From: Candidatus Heimdallarchaeota archaeon
GTDB lineage: Archaea > Asgardarchaeota > Heimdallarchaeia > JABLTI01
NCBI GenBank assembly: GCA_019058275.1
Contig: JAHLVW010000036.1
Span: 89,322-153,321 of the forward strand
DNA: 64,000 nt
Direction: 5' to 3'
Part shown: in pieces, positions 40,795-50,968 of the stretch
How positions within the stretch are numbered: the first letter of the stretch is position 1
Layout of the letters: each line of letters begins with the position of its first letter
The notes under the pieces: model-generated
Database searches by the model: none
Told to the model about the DNA's origin: nothing
The model's input: the letters and a program-made list of their open reading frames with translations, nothing else
Position numbers and translations under genes: made by a program

Positions 40795-43215
40795 ATGAAG
40801 TGTCCATACTGTCAATCACCAAACACAAGAGTGGTTGACAAACGACTGTCAGACGATATGAAACAGAATCGTAGAAGACGAGAATGTCTACAATGCAATA
40901 AACGTTTTACCACTTATGAGCGCGTAGATGATGTTAAGTTAACAATTGTAAAGAAAGATAAAAGACGAGAACCCTTCAATCGTGATAAAATTAAAGCAGG
41001 AATTGTCAGGGCTTGTGAAAAAAGACCAATTAGTCTCGAGGAAATTGAAGAAATAATTGATGAAATCGAAAGTGAACTTCGTCAACATGATGATCTGGAA
41101 ATTGAATCACAATATGTTGGCGAAAAAGTAATGGAAAAACTACGAGAACTAGACGAAGTTGCTTTCATTAGGTTTGCTTCTGTTTATAGACGATTCACTG
41201 ACATTGCTTCTTTTGAAAGAGAACTTGAAAAATTAAAAGTCGTAAAAGAAATACAAATTCCGAGTCAAGATTCTACTGAGTTACTATTGTTGGTAGCAGG
41301 TGACACCAAAGAGGAAATATCAAGCTGGGATCGTGATAAAATAACTGCTGCACTTGTAAAAGAAGCTGGCTTGCCCAAAATTGATGCTGAAGATATTGCT
41401 GCTGAAGTTGAGAGAAAGATTTTCGCATCTGGCATTGATGTTATATCAGTTGATCTCATCAGAAGTTTAGTTGATAATGAACTCTTTATCAAAGGTCACA
41501 GTACAAAACTAGCCCAACAAAGAATTGTTGGTATACCAACTTATGATTTGAACCAACTTATCCTTTCAAAAAGCAAAGAAAACAGTAATGTTGTAGCTAA
41601 TAATCCAGAAGCTGTAAATTTGGCTATTGCTGAAACAATTTTGAAGAAATTTGCTTTACAAGAGTTATTTACACCTGAAGTATCAAATGCACATCGTAAA
41701 GGAATGATCTATCTTCATGATTTGGGATTTCCTGTACGTGTTTATTGTTCAGCACACAGTTTAGAGTATATCAAGAAATATGGCTTGAATTTATTGAATC
41801 TCTCTACTGTTTCCTGCCCTGCGAAACATGCTGACACATTAACAGGTCATCTTAATACTTATCTTGCATCAATGCAAGCATATTATGCTGGAGCTTTAGG
41901 CTTAGCTTATTTGAATATCTTCTATGCACCATTTTTTGTGGGAGTTCCTTATAAACAAATCAAACAAGAAGCTCAACGATTAATTTACTCTTGTAGTCAA
42001 AATGCTTTCTCTCGTGGAGGACAAACATTATTCGTTGATTTCAACATTCATCTTGGCATACCTAATTATCTCAAAGATATTCCCGCAATTGGTCCTGGAG
42101 GAAAGTATACCGGTAAAAATTATGGTGACTATGAAAAAGAAACGCAATTGTTTGCTAAAGCATTAATGGATGTATGGTTAGAAGGCGATTCTCAAGGTAA
42201 GGTCTTTCCATTTCCAAAATTCGATCTTCATGTAGATCAAAGTTCATTCGATGATCCAAAACAATACAAATTGCTACAACACGCTTGTAAAATTGCTTCA
42301 GATAATGGATCAACTTACTTTATCTTTGATCGTAACGATATTAATCTTTCAATGTGTTGCAGATTAAAAACAACTATTAAAGACATGTATATGATCGAAC
42401 ATCCAGAGAGCATGCGTTATTGTGGATTCCAAAATGTAAGCATCAATTTACCACAAGCAGCTTATCGTGCAGGTAAAGGAAACACCAAAGAATGTATCGA
42501 AGAAATAAAACGAGCAATGGACATCGCAATGAAAGCTCACTTAGAAAAGAAGGATTTTGTTTACAAATTAATGACTCAAGAAAATGGAACGTTATGGCAA
42601 ATTGGTAAGTTAGCTGAAGATGGAAGACCTTATGTTGATCTAGAAAAAGCCACCTACATTATTGGTGTAATAGGTCTTAATGAGTGTGTTCAATATTTAA
42701 TCGACGAACAAATGCATGAAAGCGAAAAAGCTTACAAACTAGGATTAAGGCTTATTGCAGGAATGAATCTTAAAGCAAAGAGCCTCCAAGAAGAAAATGG
42801 TCTTACCGTAGCATTAGAAGAAACTCCTGGAGAAAGTGCTCCATTCAAATTTGCTAGAACTGATATTCAAGAGTATCCTAATAGTATCCACTATGTTAAG
42901 GGTGACGTAGAAGAAGGATCTATCTATTATACGAATAGTGCACACTTTGCAGCTGATGCACCTATTGATATAATTGACCGTATTTCAAAACAAGGGAAAT
43001 TCAATACCTTAATTGAAAGTGGTTCTATCACTCATGTATTTATTGGTGAACAAAAAATCTCACCAGAATCTATCATGAACTTGGTTAAGAAAACATGGGA
43101 GAATACCCAGAGCGCTCAAATTGTTTTCTCACCAGAATTCACAGTCTGCAATGACTGTGGAAAAGTTAGTAGGGGTTATGGTCGAGCTATGAGTTCATCT
43201 GCTCACAGCCCATAA
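40795..43215 (+). CDS. nrdD: NrdR-like repressor fused to ATP-cone and anaerobic (class III) ribonucleoside-triphosphate reductase catalytic domain
   Basis: MKCPYCQSPNTRVVDKRLSDDMKQNRRRRECLQCNKRFTTYERV + ATP cone...FASVYRRF (NrdR); second ATP cone; NrdD body; ends EFTVCNDCGKVSRGYGRAMSSSAHSP*. Confidence 0.9.
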   Translation: MKCPYCQSPNTRVVDKRLSDDMKQNRRRRECLQCNKRFTTYERVDDVKLTIVKKDKRREPFNRDKIKAGIVRACEKRPISLEEIEEIIDEIESELRQHDDLEIESQYVGEKVMEKLRELDEVAFIRFASVYRRFTDIASFERELEKLKVVKEIQIPSQDSTELLLLVAGDTKEEISSWDRDKITAALVKEAGLPKIDAEDIAAEVERKIFASGIDVISVDLIRSLVDNELFIKGHSTKLAQQRIVGIPTYDLNQLILSKSKENSNVVANNPEAVNLAIAETILKKFALQELFTPEVSNAHRKGMIYLHDLGFPVRVYCSAHSLEYIKKYGLNLLNLSTVSCPAKHADTLTGHLNTYLASMQAYYAGALGLAYLNIFYAPFFVGVPYKQIKQEAQRLIYSCSQNAFSRGGQTLFVDFNIHLGIPNYLKDIPAIGPGGKYTGKNYGDYEKETQLFAKALMDVWLEGDSQGKVFPFPKFDLHVDQSSFDDPKQYKLLQHACKIASDNGSTYFIFDRNDINLSMCCRLKTTIKDMYMIEHPESMRYCGFQNVSINLPQAAYRAGKGNTKECIEEIKRAMDIAMKAHLEKKDFVYKLMTQENGTLWQIGKLAEDGRPYVDLEKATYIIGVIGLNECVQYLIDEQMHESEKAYKLGLRLIAGMNLKAKSLQEENGLTVALEETPGESAPFKFARTDIQEYPNSIHYVKGDVEEGSIYYTNSAHFAADAPIDIIDRISKQGKFNTLIESGSITHVFIGEQKISPESIMNLVKKTWENTQSAQIVFSPEFTVCNDCGKVSRGYGRAMSSSAHSP

Positions 43216-43267
43216 TTTGAGGAAAGAGTAATAACTCAACGAAAAACCATTCGAGGATAAACAGGCC

Positions 43268-43513
43268 ATGGAACAGGCAAATATTCAGAACAAAATGACT
43301 AAAGTAACAGAAATAGCTACTACTTTAGAACACGAGAATAATATTGAAGCGGGTGTTACATGCTCTCCTAACTGCCCACACTGTAAAAGTGATAATGTTT
43401 ATGGTATGAGCAGAGTAGTTGGTTATTTCAGTGTAATTGAAAACTGGAATAATTCCAAAAAATCAGAGCTAAAGAGAAGGCAGAACGGTAACTACTGGTC
43501 TGATGAAGTCTAA
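43268..43513 (+). CDS. separate glycyl-radical / zinc half-site polypeptide of NrdD
   Basis: CSPNCPHCKSDNVYGMSRVVGYFSVIENWNNSKKSELKRR matches the NrdD C-terminus (RVxGY glycyl-radical loop). Confidence 0.8.
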   Translation: MEQANIQNKMTKVTEIATTLEHENNIEAGVTCSPNCPHCKSDNVYGMSRVVGYFSVIENWNNSKKSELKRRQNGNYWSDEV

Positions 43514-43624
43514 TTAGAAGACCTTCACCAACAGGAACCAAATTCCCTTCTCTCCTCTTATCTTTTTTAAGGTAAAAATCAAACTAAAAGATAATAGTAT
43601 TAATAAAAATGAGGTAATATAAAT

Positions 43625-43885
43625 ATGAAATTAAAAATATTCATAAAAACAGATTGTCCAAATTGCCCAGCAGCAAAAGAAGTTGGGAAACAACTTGAAA
43701 GCAAAGGTGCAAACATAGAGTGGTTTGACCTTGATAATGAAGATGGATTGTCTGAAGCAGCTTATTTTGATGTGCTCTCAACACCATCATTGATTGTTAT
43801 TGATGAAGATGATAATGAAGTAAAGGCATGGCGTGGAGATATGCCAGAAATAGAGATATTACAAAAAGAATTACAAATAAAATAA
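43625..43885 (+). CDS. glutaredoxin/NrdH-like thioredoxin-fold protein
   Basis: KIFIKTDCPNCPAAKEVGKQL...STPSLIVID. Confidence 0.85.
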   Translation: MKLKIFIKTDCPNCPAAKEVGKQLESKGANIEWFDLDNEDGLSEAAYFDVLSTPSLIVIDEDDNEVKAWRGDMPEIEILQKELQIK

Positions 43886-43902
43886 AGAGATGAGTTTACG
43901 AA

Positions 43903-44607
43903 TTGCCCAAATTAGAAATTAAGGGATATAAGCAAGGATCACTAATTGAATGGTCAGGATTAGTAGTTGATAGTATTTTCTTAGCGGGATGTGATTTTCG
44001 ATGTCCATATTGTCACAATCCTGATTTAGTTTTTACAGATAAAGTCGAAAGTTATGATGTTAACGAAGTCTTAGCTGAGATTGTTAAAAGGGCAAAAAGC
44101 AAATGGCTTGATGGCGTTTCAATAACTGGAGGGGAACCAACCCTTAGTAAGAGATTACCTGATTTCCTAAGAATAATAAAAAACATGGGATTAAAAACTA
44201 AATTTGATACAAATGGAAATCATCCAGATGTAGTGAAAAAAATGATCGAAGAAAATCTAGTAGATTATATTGCTATGGATGTAAAAGCAACACCAGAGAA
44301 ATATCATTTAGCTACAGGGAAAAAAGTGGATATGAAACCAATAAAAGAGACGATTAAAATAATAATTAATTCTGGATTGGATCATGAATTTAGAACAACA
44401 GTTGCACCAACAATTGTGGATCCCATAAAAGATATCCCAAAAATAGCTACAATGATTAAAGGTGCAAAAAGATTTTACATACAGCAATTTAGACCACTTA
44501 GATGTTTAGATAAAAAATTCGAAAAAATGGAACCTTATACCTTAGCAGTTCTTGAGAAAGCTTGGAATAAAGTAAAGGATAAATTCGAGGTTTGTGAAAT
44601 CAGATAA
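43903..44607 (+). CDS. nrdG: anaerobic ribonucleotide reductase-activating radical SAM protein
   Basis: FLAGCDFRCPYCHNPDLV, VSITGGEPTLSKRLPDFLR; TTG start. Confidence 0.88.
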   Translation: MPKLEIKGYKQGSLIEWSGLVVDSIFLAGCDFRCPYCHNPDLVFTDKVESYDVNEVLAEIVKRAKSKWLDGVSITGGEPTLSKRLPDFLRIIKNMGLKTKFDTNGNHPDVVKKMIEENLVDYIAMDVKATPEKYHLATGKKVDMKPIKETIKIIINSGLDHEFRTTVAPTIVDPIKDIPKIATMIKGAKRFYIQQFRPLRCLDKKFEKMEPYTLAVLEKAWNKVKDKFEVCEIR

Positions 44608-44708
44608 GATAATTTAAATAAATGAAATCTATTTTTCACTATAAAATTGAACAATTAGGTAGCCTTTAAAATTAAACAAATTTCAACATGTTAGTGAGGT
44701 AGTGACCT

Positions 44709-46550
44709 TTGGCAAAGATTCAAACATTAGTACATAAAGGAGTTCTCGTAAACGAAATACTACATATAGGGTTGGGTATTGAAATTGACGGTAAATCACA
44801 TAAACTTACACCAAAACAAGAACAAATGGCAATTGCTTGGGTAAAGAAACTTTCAACAGTTTATGTTGAGGATCCAATTTTTTGTAAGAACTTCTTCAAA
44901 GATTTTAGTAAAGAACTAGGGCAACCAAGTTTAACGGATGAAAATATAGACTTCTCTGAAGTAATTACACATATTGAAGCTGAACGAACAGCTAGAGAAG
45001 CAATGACGAAAGAAGAAAAGAAAGCAGCAAGAGAAGATAGAAAAGTAATTCGTGAAGACCTAAAGAAAGAATATGGAACCGCTTTATTAGATGGTGTAGA
45101 GGTCGAAATATCAAATTATATTGCTGAACCAAGTAGCATATTCATGGGGAGAGGAGAACACCCAATGAGGGGAAAATGGAAAGAGGGTCCTGAAAAAAGT
45201 GACATTATTTTGAATCATAGCTCAAAAGATCAGCTAAATGAAAGTGATTGGAAAGTAATCGTTTGGGAACCAGAATGTTTATGGATTGCAAAATGGGAAG
45301 ATAAACTCTCAGGTAAAACAAAATATGTTTGGTTATCTGATAATACTCCTATTAAGCAAGATAGAGAAATTGAGAAATATGATAAAGCTAGGTTGGTTGG
45401 TGACAATCTAGGGAAAATCAGATCTAAAACAATGAACGCAATAAGAAGTGAAGACAAAGCAAAAAGAAAAATCGCAACAGCATGTTATTTAATTGATTAT
45501 TTAACCATGCGTGTTGGTGATGAAAAAGATGAAGATGAAGCTGACACAGTTGGTGCAACAACCTTACGACCAGAACATATAACAATAAATGGTAATATTG
45601 TGAAATTCAATTTTCTAGGAAAAGACTCTGTTGAATGGAATAAGAAGGAAGAATTTCCAGATGAAGCTATTAAAGTTCTGAAAGAACTAATAGAAGAGGC
45701 TAATAATTCAGGGGAAGATAAACCTCAGATTTTTGGAAATATTGGCAGTCGTCATGTCAATGCTTTTCTGGGTGAAATTGTTGATGGGTTGACAGCTAAA
45801 GTCTTTAGAACATATCATGCTACTAGCATAGTTGAAAAACATATTGAAGAAGCAGACGTAGATTCAAATGATCCTGATTTTGTAAAGAAAGAAGCAGCAG
45901 TTATGGCTAATAGAGAAGCAGCAATTAATTGTACTCATATGAAGCAAGAACCAAAGAATTGGGAAAATAGGATTCAACGATTCAGAGAGCGAAAAATAAA
46001 AGCTAATGTACGACTAGATAAAGCAAAAGCTAACCAAGAGAATAGAGAAATGAGATTGGAAGATCTCAAAGAGAATTTAAAACTAAGAAGAAAAGCAGCG
46101 AAAGAACAACAGAAAATACTTGAGCAAACAAAAGCTGATTTAGAAGAAATAAAAAGCATGGAAGTGAATCCAGAGGACAAAAAGGAAAAAGAACGACATA
46201 AGAAAGCAATAGAGAAAGCCAAGAAAAAAGTTGAGACAAAGAAAAAACGAATGATAACAGCTGAGAAAAGAATTGATACAGCTAAAGGACAAATAGAGAG
46301 AGGAAAGAATAGTCTAGGAACAGCAAAGGAACGAATATACAAAGCTAAACTAGCGTTAAAGAAAATTGAATCACAAGAAAGAATCTCAAAGAAAACTAAG
46401 ACATGGAACTTAGGAACAAGTTTGAAATCATATATTGATCCAAGAGTCTATTACAATTGGGGTAAAGAAGTAGATTATGATTGGCGAAATTACTATTCAA
46501 ATACTTTACAAAAGAAGTTTTCTTGGGTTGAAAGAGAAGAAAATGACTAA
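44709..46550 (+). CDS. DNA topoisomerase IB (eukaryotic-type)
   Basis: MGRGEHPMRGKWK, TACYLIDYLTMRVGDEKDEDEADTVGATTLR, long coiled linker, LGTSLKSYIDPRVYYNW active-site Tyr region. Confidence 0.93.
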   Translation: MAKIQTLVHKGVLVNEILHIGLGIEIDGKSHKLTPKQEQMAIAWVKKLSTVYVEDPIFCKNFFKDFSKELGQPSLTDENIDFSEVITHIEAERTAREAMTKEEKKAAREDRKVIREDLKKEYGTALLDGVEVEISNYIAEPSSIFMGRGEHPMRGKWKEGPEKSDIILNHSSKDQLNESDWKVIVWEPECLWIAKWEDKLSGKTKYVWLSDNTPIKQDREIEKYDKARLVGDNLGKIRSKTMNAIRSEDKAKRKIATACYLIDYLTMRVGDEKDEDEADTVGATTLRPEHITINGNIVKFNFLGKDSVEWNKKEEFPDEAIKVLKELIEEANNSGEDKPQIFGNIGSRHVNAFLGEIVDGLTAKVFRTYHATSIVEKHIEEADVDSNDPDFVKKEAAVMANREAAINCTHMKQEPKNWENRIQRFRERKIKANVRLDKAKANQENREMRLEDLKENLKLRRKAAKEQQKILEQTKADLEEIKSMEVNPEDKKEKERHKKAIEKAKKKVETKKKRMITAEKRIDTAKGQIERGKNSLGTAKERIYKAKLALKKIESQERISKKTKTWNLGTSLKSYIDPRVYYNWGKEVDYDWRNYYSNTLQKKFSWVEREEND

Positions 46551-46704
46551 AAATCATATTTTATAGTCGTTAAACAAGATTTAAAATAGTGAATGACTCA
46601 AGAAACTAAATAGAAACACTTTGAAAAGGCGAACAATAAACGTTAATTTTGAACTAATAACTAATTTGTAAAATTTTAATGAATTTTAATCGGTTGGTTA
46701 AATC

Positions 46705-47499
46705 GTGGCAGAATTAAAGGTCAATCTTGAAGAAGGAAATGGCTGTTATTATGCGCATACAGCTGATTTACTAGGATGTTTTTCAAAAGCAGAAAGCCGA
46801 AGTGAAGCTATAGATGCTTTACTCAAAGATGTTAAGAAATATAGTGAATGGCTACTTTCGATTGGAGTAGACAATGAATTCAAAACAATGTCAAAGGATT
46901 TTCTCTCAGGGATTAATGAACTTGTAATCATAGAAGAAGTTACAGGCATAGAAAAGCTAAGAGAATCACATGGAACATCTGCACTTTTTAAAACAGATAA
47001 AGAGTTAATATCCGAGGAAATGTTTGAGTTTTATCTAATGATAATAAATAAACTTCCTGAAGAACTCTTGAGAATAGTCTTCCAATATTCAGATGAAGAT
47101 AGGAATAAAAAAATAATTCCAGAAAAACCAACTATTAATGAAGAACTAATTGATATCTACAATACAGAGCTTTTTTACATTTCTAGATTTGGTGAGGAAG
47201 TTGAACACAAATTCTATGTAGCAATTAATATGACAAAAGATGAATTGGATTCACTTACACTGCTAGAACGAGTAGTAAAAGTTCGACAAGGGGCAGTAAC
47301 AGTTCTAAAAATCTACTATCCAAAACAACATGAAAAAGTTTTCAAAAATAAAAAAGATACCGCTTTTCCTGATGAACTGTGGACAATAAAGAAGATAATA
47401 AGGAAATTTATTGAGTACGAAAGAGAAAAAATCAATGCAATACGTGCACTAGTAGAAGTTCTGGAATCAAGTAAAACAACAAATGAAGAAAGTAGGTAA
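46705..47499 (+). CDS. HicB-like N-terminal domain + DinB-like helical protein
   Basis: YYAHTADLLGCFSKAESRSEAIDALLKDVKKY; helical C-terminal region with spaced His. Confidence 0.5.
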   Translation: MAELKVNLEEGNGCYYAHTADLLGCFSKAESRSEAIDALLKDVKKYSEWLLSIGVDNEFKTMSKDFLSGINELVIIEEVTGIEKLRESHGTSALFKTDKELISEEMFEFYLMIINKLPEELLRIVFQYSDEDRNKKIIPEKPTINEELIDIYNTELFYISRFGEEVEHKFYVAINMTKDELDSLTLLERVVKVRQGAVTVLKIYYPKQHEKVFKNKKDTAFPDELWTIKKIIRKFIEYEREKINAIRALVEVLESSKTTNEESR

Positions 47500-47772
47500 A
47501 GAAAATTTCCATTGGAATAGTTTTCTGTTTTCAATTTCTCTGATTTTTATTTTACATTTACTAGTTCTATTTGAAAAAAAACTGGTCACTAATATTCAGA
47601 GTGGATATATAGAGTGACCAGATATAGCATAAATTAGAACAAAGATGTGGTGATAAAAAATGATTGGAGTTATACATAAAAAGAGAAAAAGACACACAAA
47701 AAAAATAGATGTATCAGAAATTAAGAAAACAATTAACACATTCAGAATAGAATTTCGTTAGATAATGCTAAA

Positions 47773-47883
47773 TTCGGTTACAGCGAAAGCAAACCGAAAA
47801 AAATTCACTCAAATAAGAAAATATAAGGTGATCAGAAACAACTGCCTTCAAGAGAAGAACGGTCTTTAGTATCGTTCTTCTCT
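47773..47883 (+). ncRNA. Candidate structured RNA/terminator region with two hairpins
   Basis: TTCGGTT..GCGAAAGC..AACCGAA (47773-47798) and AGAGAAGAACG/CGTTCTTCTCT (47851-47861/47873-47883). Confidence 0.3.
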
Positions 47884-47989
47884 CTGATTCTTATACAATT
47901 TATTAGTAACAAAGAAATTAGTTTGAAATTATATTTTTTCTGAGAAAAGAAAATTATGTTTTTTTTTAATTTATCAAAAAAAGAGTAAA

Positions 47990-48009
47990 AAAGACGCAAA
48001 AGCGTCTTT
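47990..48009. terminator. Bidirectional terminator-like hairpin
   Basis: AAAGACGC-AAAA-GCGTCTTT in a convergent intergenic region. Confidence 0.5.
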
Positions 48010-48018
48010 CTAGATTTT

Positions 48019-50783
48019 TTAACGTGCAGGTATGGCTTTCCGTTTTCTTACCATAACTACGACAACGATGATGACTATAATAAGTACTAAACCACCACCA
48101 ACAATGACATAAGCCCACCATGGTATATTAGTTGCTGGGATTTCAACTTTAATATCGACAACATCGCTCCAATCGCTAGCAAGGTCATAATTGTCTACAG
48201 CCAGTACTCGGAAGTAATAGGTTCCATTTGTCAAACCTGAAACGACATGAGATAAGTCAGTAACATTGTAACTATTGATTGGTGTTGCAAAACCTATTTC
48301 TCTATCTACTTGTAATTCATAGTGATCAATTCCAGTATCATCTGTACTAGCATTCCAAGTAACTTCAACATTGCTTACCTCACTTACATCTCCAGGATCA
48401 TTAATATGAGGGTCAGTTGGTGGATCGTTGTAGAAGTAATCTATAGTTAATTCATACAAATGAGGACTTCGGTCACTTGCTCCAGTTATTTCTGCACGCC
48501 AACGTAGATCACTGCCTGGATTTGCGAAAATATGCTCTACACCTGGAGTAACAACATCCCAATTTGTTCCTCCATCTGCAGACATGAAGTAATCAATATC
48601 TGAACCTTCTGGAGTAAAATCTTCAGCATTAAGTGTTGCACTGTAAATAATACGACTTACTGAATCAACAGACAAGGATTGTGCAAAAGTTGTTCCAGCT
48701 ACATAAGTATCTGCTGCACTTTCAAAGTGACGGAGAATAACAAGGGAGGATTTGTTAGCAACGTAAGTAAAGTCACCATGTGTAGTAATTTGTATTGCAC
48801 CAGTTGCATCAGCATAATTGCTTTCTTCAACGATATTTATTGTATTTGTGGCATTTATAATTGAAACACCGTCAGTTAATGCAGCACTTAAAACATATGG
48901 ACCGAAATTCCAAACACCCATTGAATCATGAATAATCCAATCCGGGTATGTGAAAGCGAAAGGATCAGAAACATTGTATTCCGACATCCAACGACCCGCT
49001 CCAAGATAAGCTAACCCCCCATCAACTTTGATATCCCAAATTGTAGGAACTCTATTTTTTGATAAAATGATTCTAGTATTTGTTAAATCTCGGATATCAT
49101 GAACATGGAAACAAGGATCTGCACTTGAATGCCATTCAACAGTGTACAAATGTGGTCCCTGCACCCAGAGAGCTGTGACGTTTGTTCCAAAGTGGGGTTC
49201 GCTAAATTGATCTGGTAGAAAATTGAAGTTTGTTGGTTGTGAAACATTCTCTATAGCTACTCCTCCTTGTCCCCAAGATATATACACTACTTCTCCATGT
49301 ACAAATACATCTATGCATTGATTAAGCCAATTATAATGCACTTGTTTAATATCTGATGGATCTCGAATGTCAAAAATATAGTATCCATTGTAGCTTATGA
49401 CATGAGCGAATGATCCTTTAATATCTAATTTTCGTGCGTTACCTGCTATTGGGATATGGTCAAGAAGAGTAGGATTTGAAGGATCACTTACATCCAATGT
49501 ATAGAAACCATCAGGTCCTCCAGCACAATATGCTATATTGCCATCCACACGTACATCCCAACATTGAAGATCATCAAAAGCATTTGGATAAGCGGATTTT
49601 GAGAAATCAGTAATCCCTCCACCAAAAGCAGCAATTTCATAAGTGTAGATTCCAAGATCCGCTCCTACAACAAGAATTCCGCCATATATATCAACGTCCC
49701 AAGCGTCACCAAATGGAAGTGGGTATTGTTCAGTAGCTAAAATAGGATTTTCTGGATCTCTAACATCAAGAACTTTTACACCACCACTGCCATCAGCAAC
49801 AAAAAGGGTGTTTCCTTGTTTAACCAATCGTCTTGCATTACCGTTTGTATCGTAGCTTCCAATAATCTCAGGATTTGAAGGATCTCGAATGTCAATAACA
49901 TGAACTCCTCCTGGACCATCTGCTAAATACGCATAATATCCATCAATAATTACATCCGTGGCGTTTCCCGGTGTATCAACATGACCATACTCAATTACAT
50001 GATTTTTATTTGATACATTAAGAATATACATTCCCATATCGCTTTCGGCTAGATATGCAAAATGTCCTTCAACTTCCAAACCTAAAGTTTTACTGGAACT
50101 CCAATCACAAAGGTGTATCAATTATATTATTGAGATTCATTACATCAACAATGTTTAATGAACTGTCAATAGTGCTTCCATATGATGTATAATACGCAAA
50201 AGGTCCTTCAATATCAATATCTGTTACAGAACCAGTAGCACCTTCATAGTCTCTAAGTAGCTGAAATACCCAATTCATATGGTGATGTATTGTTATAAGA
50301 AGAAATCCTGGGTGCACTACCTGCTCTTCCAGTTAAAAGCAAATGTCCTTCGACAGCAATGGAGATTAAGTCTCCCCATGAATTTCTAGTACTATCTAAA
50401 ACTAAATTCGAAGGTTCTCTTAGGCTTACTGCTTGAAGGTCTCTATCTGCTAAACCAGAGGGATTATAATTAACGTAATAAACATGACGTCCATCAACAT
50501 CGATTTCACGTACAGGGTGTGGTGTCATATAGAGATCTAACCAATCCCAAGTGAAATTTCTGGGATTTGTTACAGTTCCATCACCCCATCCTTCAGCAGT
50601 TGTAGAGACATCCATAAAGGTAGTGGTATCAAAGTTTTCATTATAAAGTGCATATGTATTAGGAATAAAACTATCAGAAGGATTAGAGGTTTTTGAACTA
50701 ACATTAATTAAAATCATACTTGCGTTCATAAGTAAAATTAAAATTGCAAAATATGAAAATAAATTTCTAGATTCAATTCTCAT
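48019..50783 (-). pseudogene. secreted LVIVD beta-propeller repeat + Fn3 + TM protein, broken into three frames
   Basis: Repeated AYLADGPGGVHVIDIRDPSNPEIIG units; ORFs 50253-50783, 50105-50317 and 48019-50121 continue each other in different frames. Confidence 0.65.
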
Positions 50784-50968
50784 AGGAATTTAACTCCAAC
50801 AAATACTATAAATAAAAAATAGCAGAGATTTAATAAAAGGATATCTTACTTTTTTAATCCAATAAGGCAAGAATTTGAATACATTTCTTGTTTTAATATT
50901 ATTTATCCATTATTTTTAACAACAACAAAAGGTTTATTTTTGAACAGATTTAATCTCAGAAGAAGAAA

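Noticed and set aside
43200-43270. Simple programmed frameshift joining NrdD to the glycyl-radical ORF
   Set aside because: Both frames contain TAA between the ORFs (43213-43215 and 43232-43234), so a single slip cannot join them; only separate translation, splicing or bypass can.
45974-46342. Minus-strand 122-aa hydrophobic ORF
   Set aside because: Antisense of the Lys/Glu-rich topoisomerase linker; the Phe/Ser-rich translation is a codon-composition artefact.
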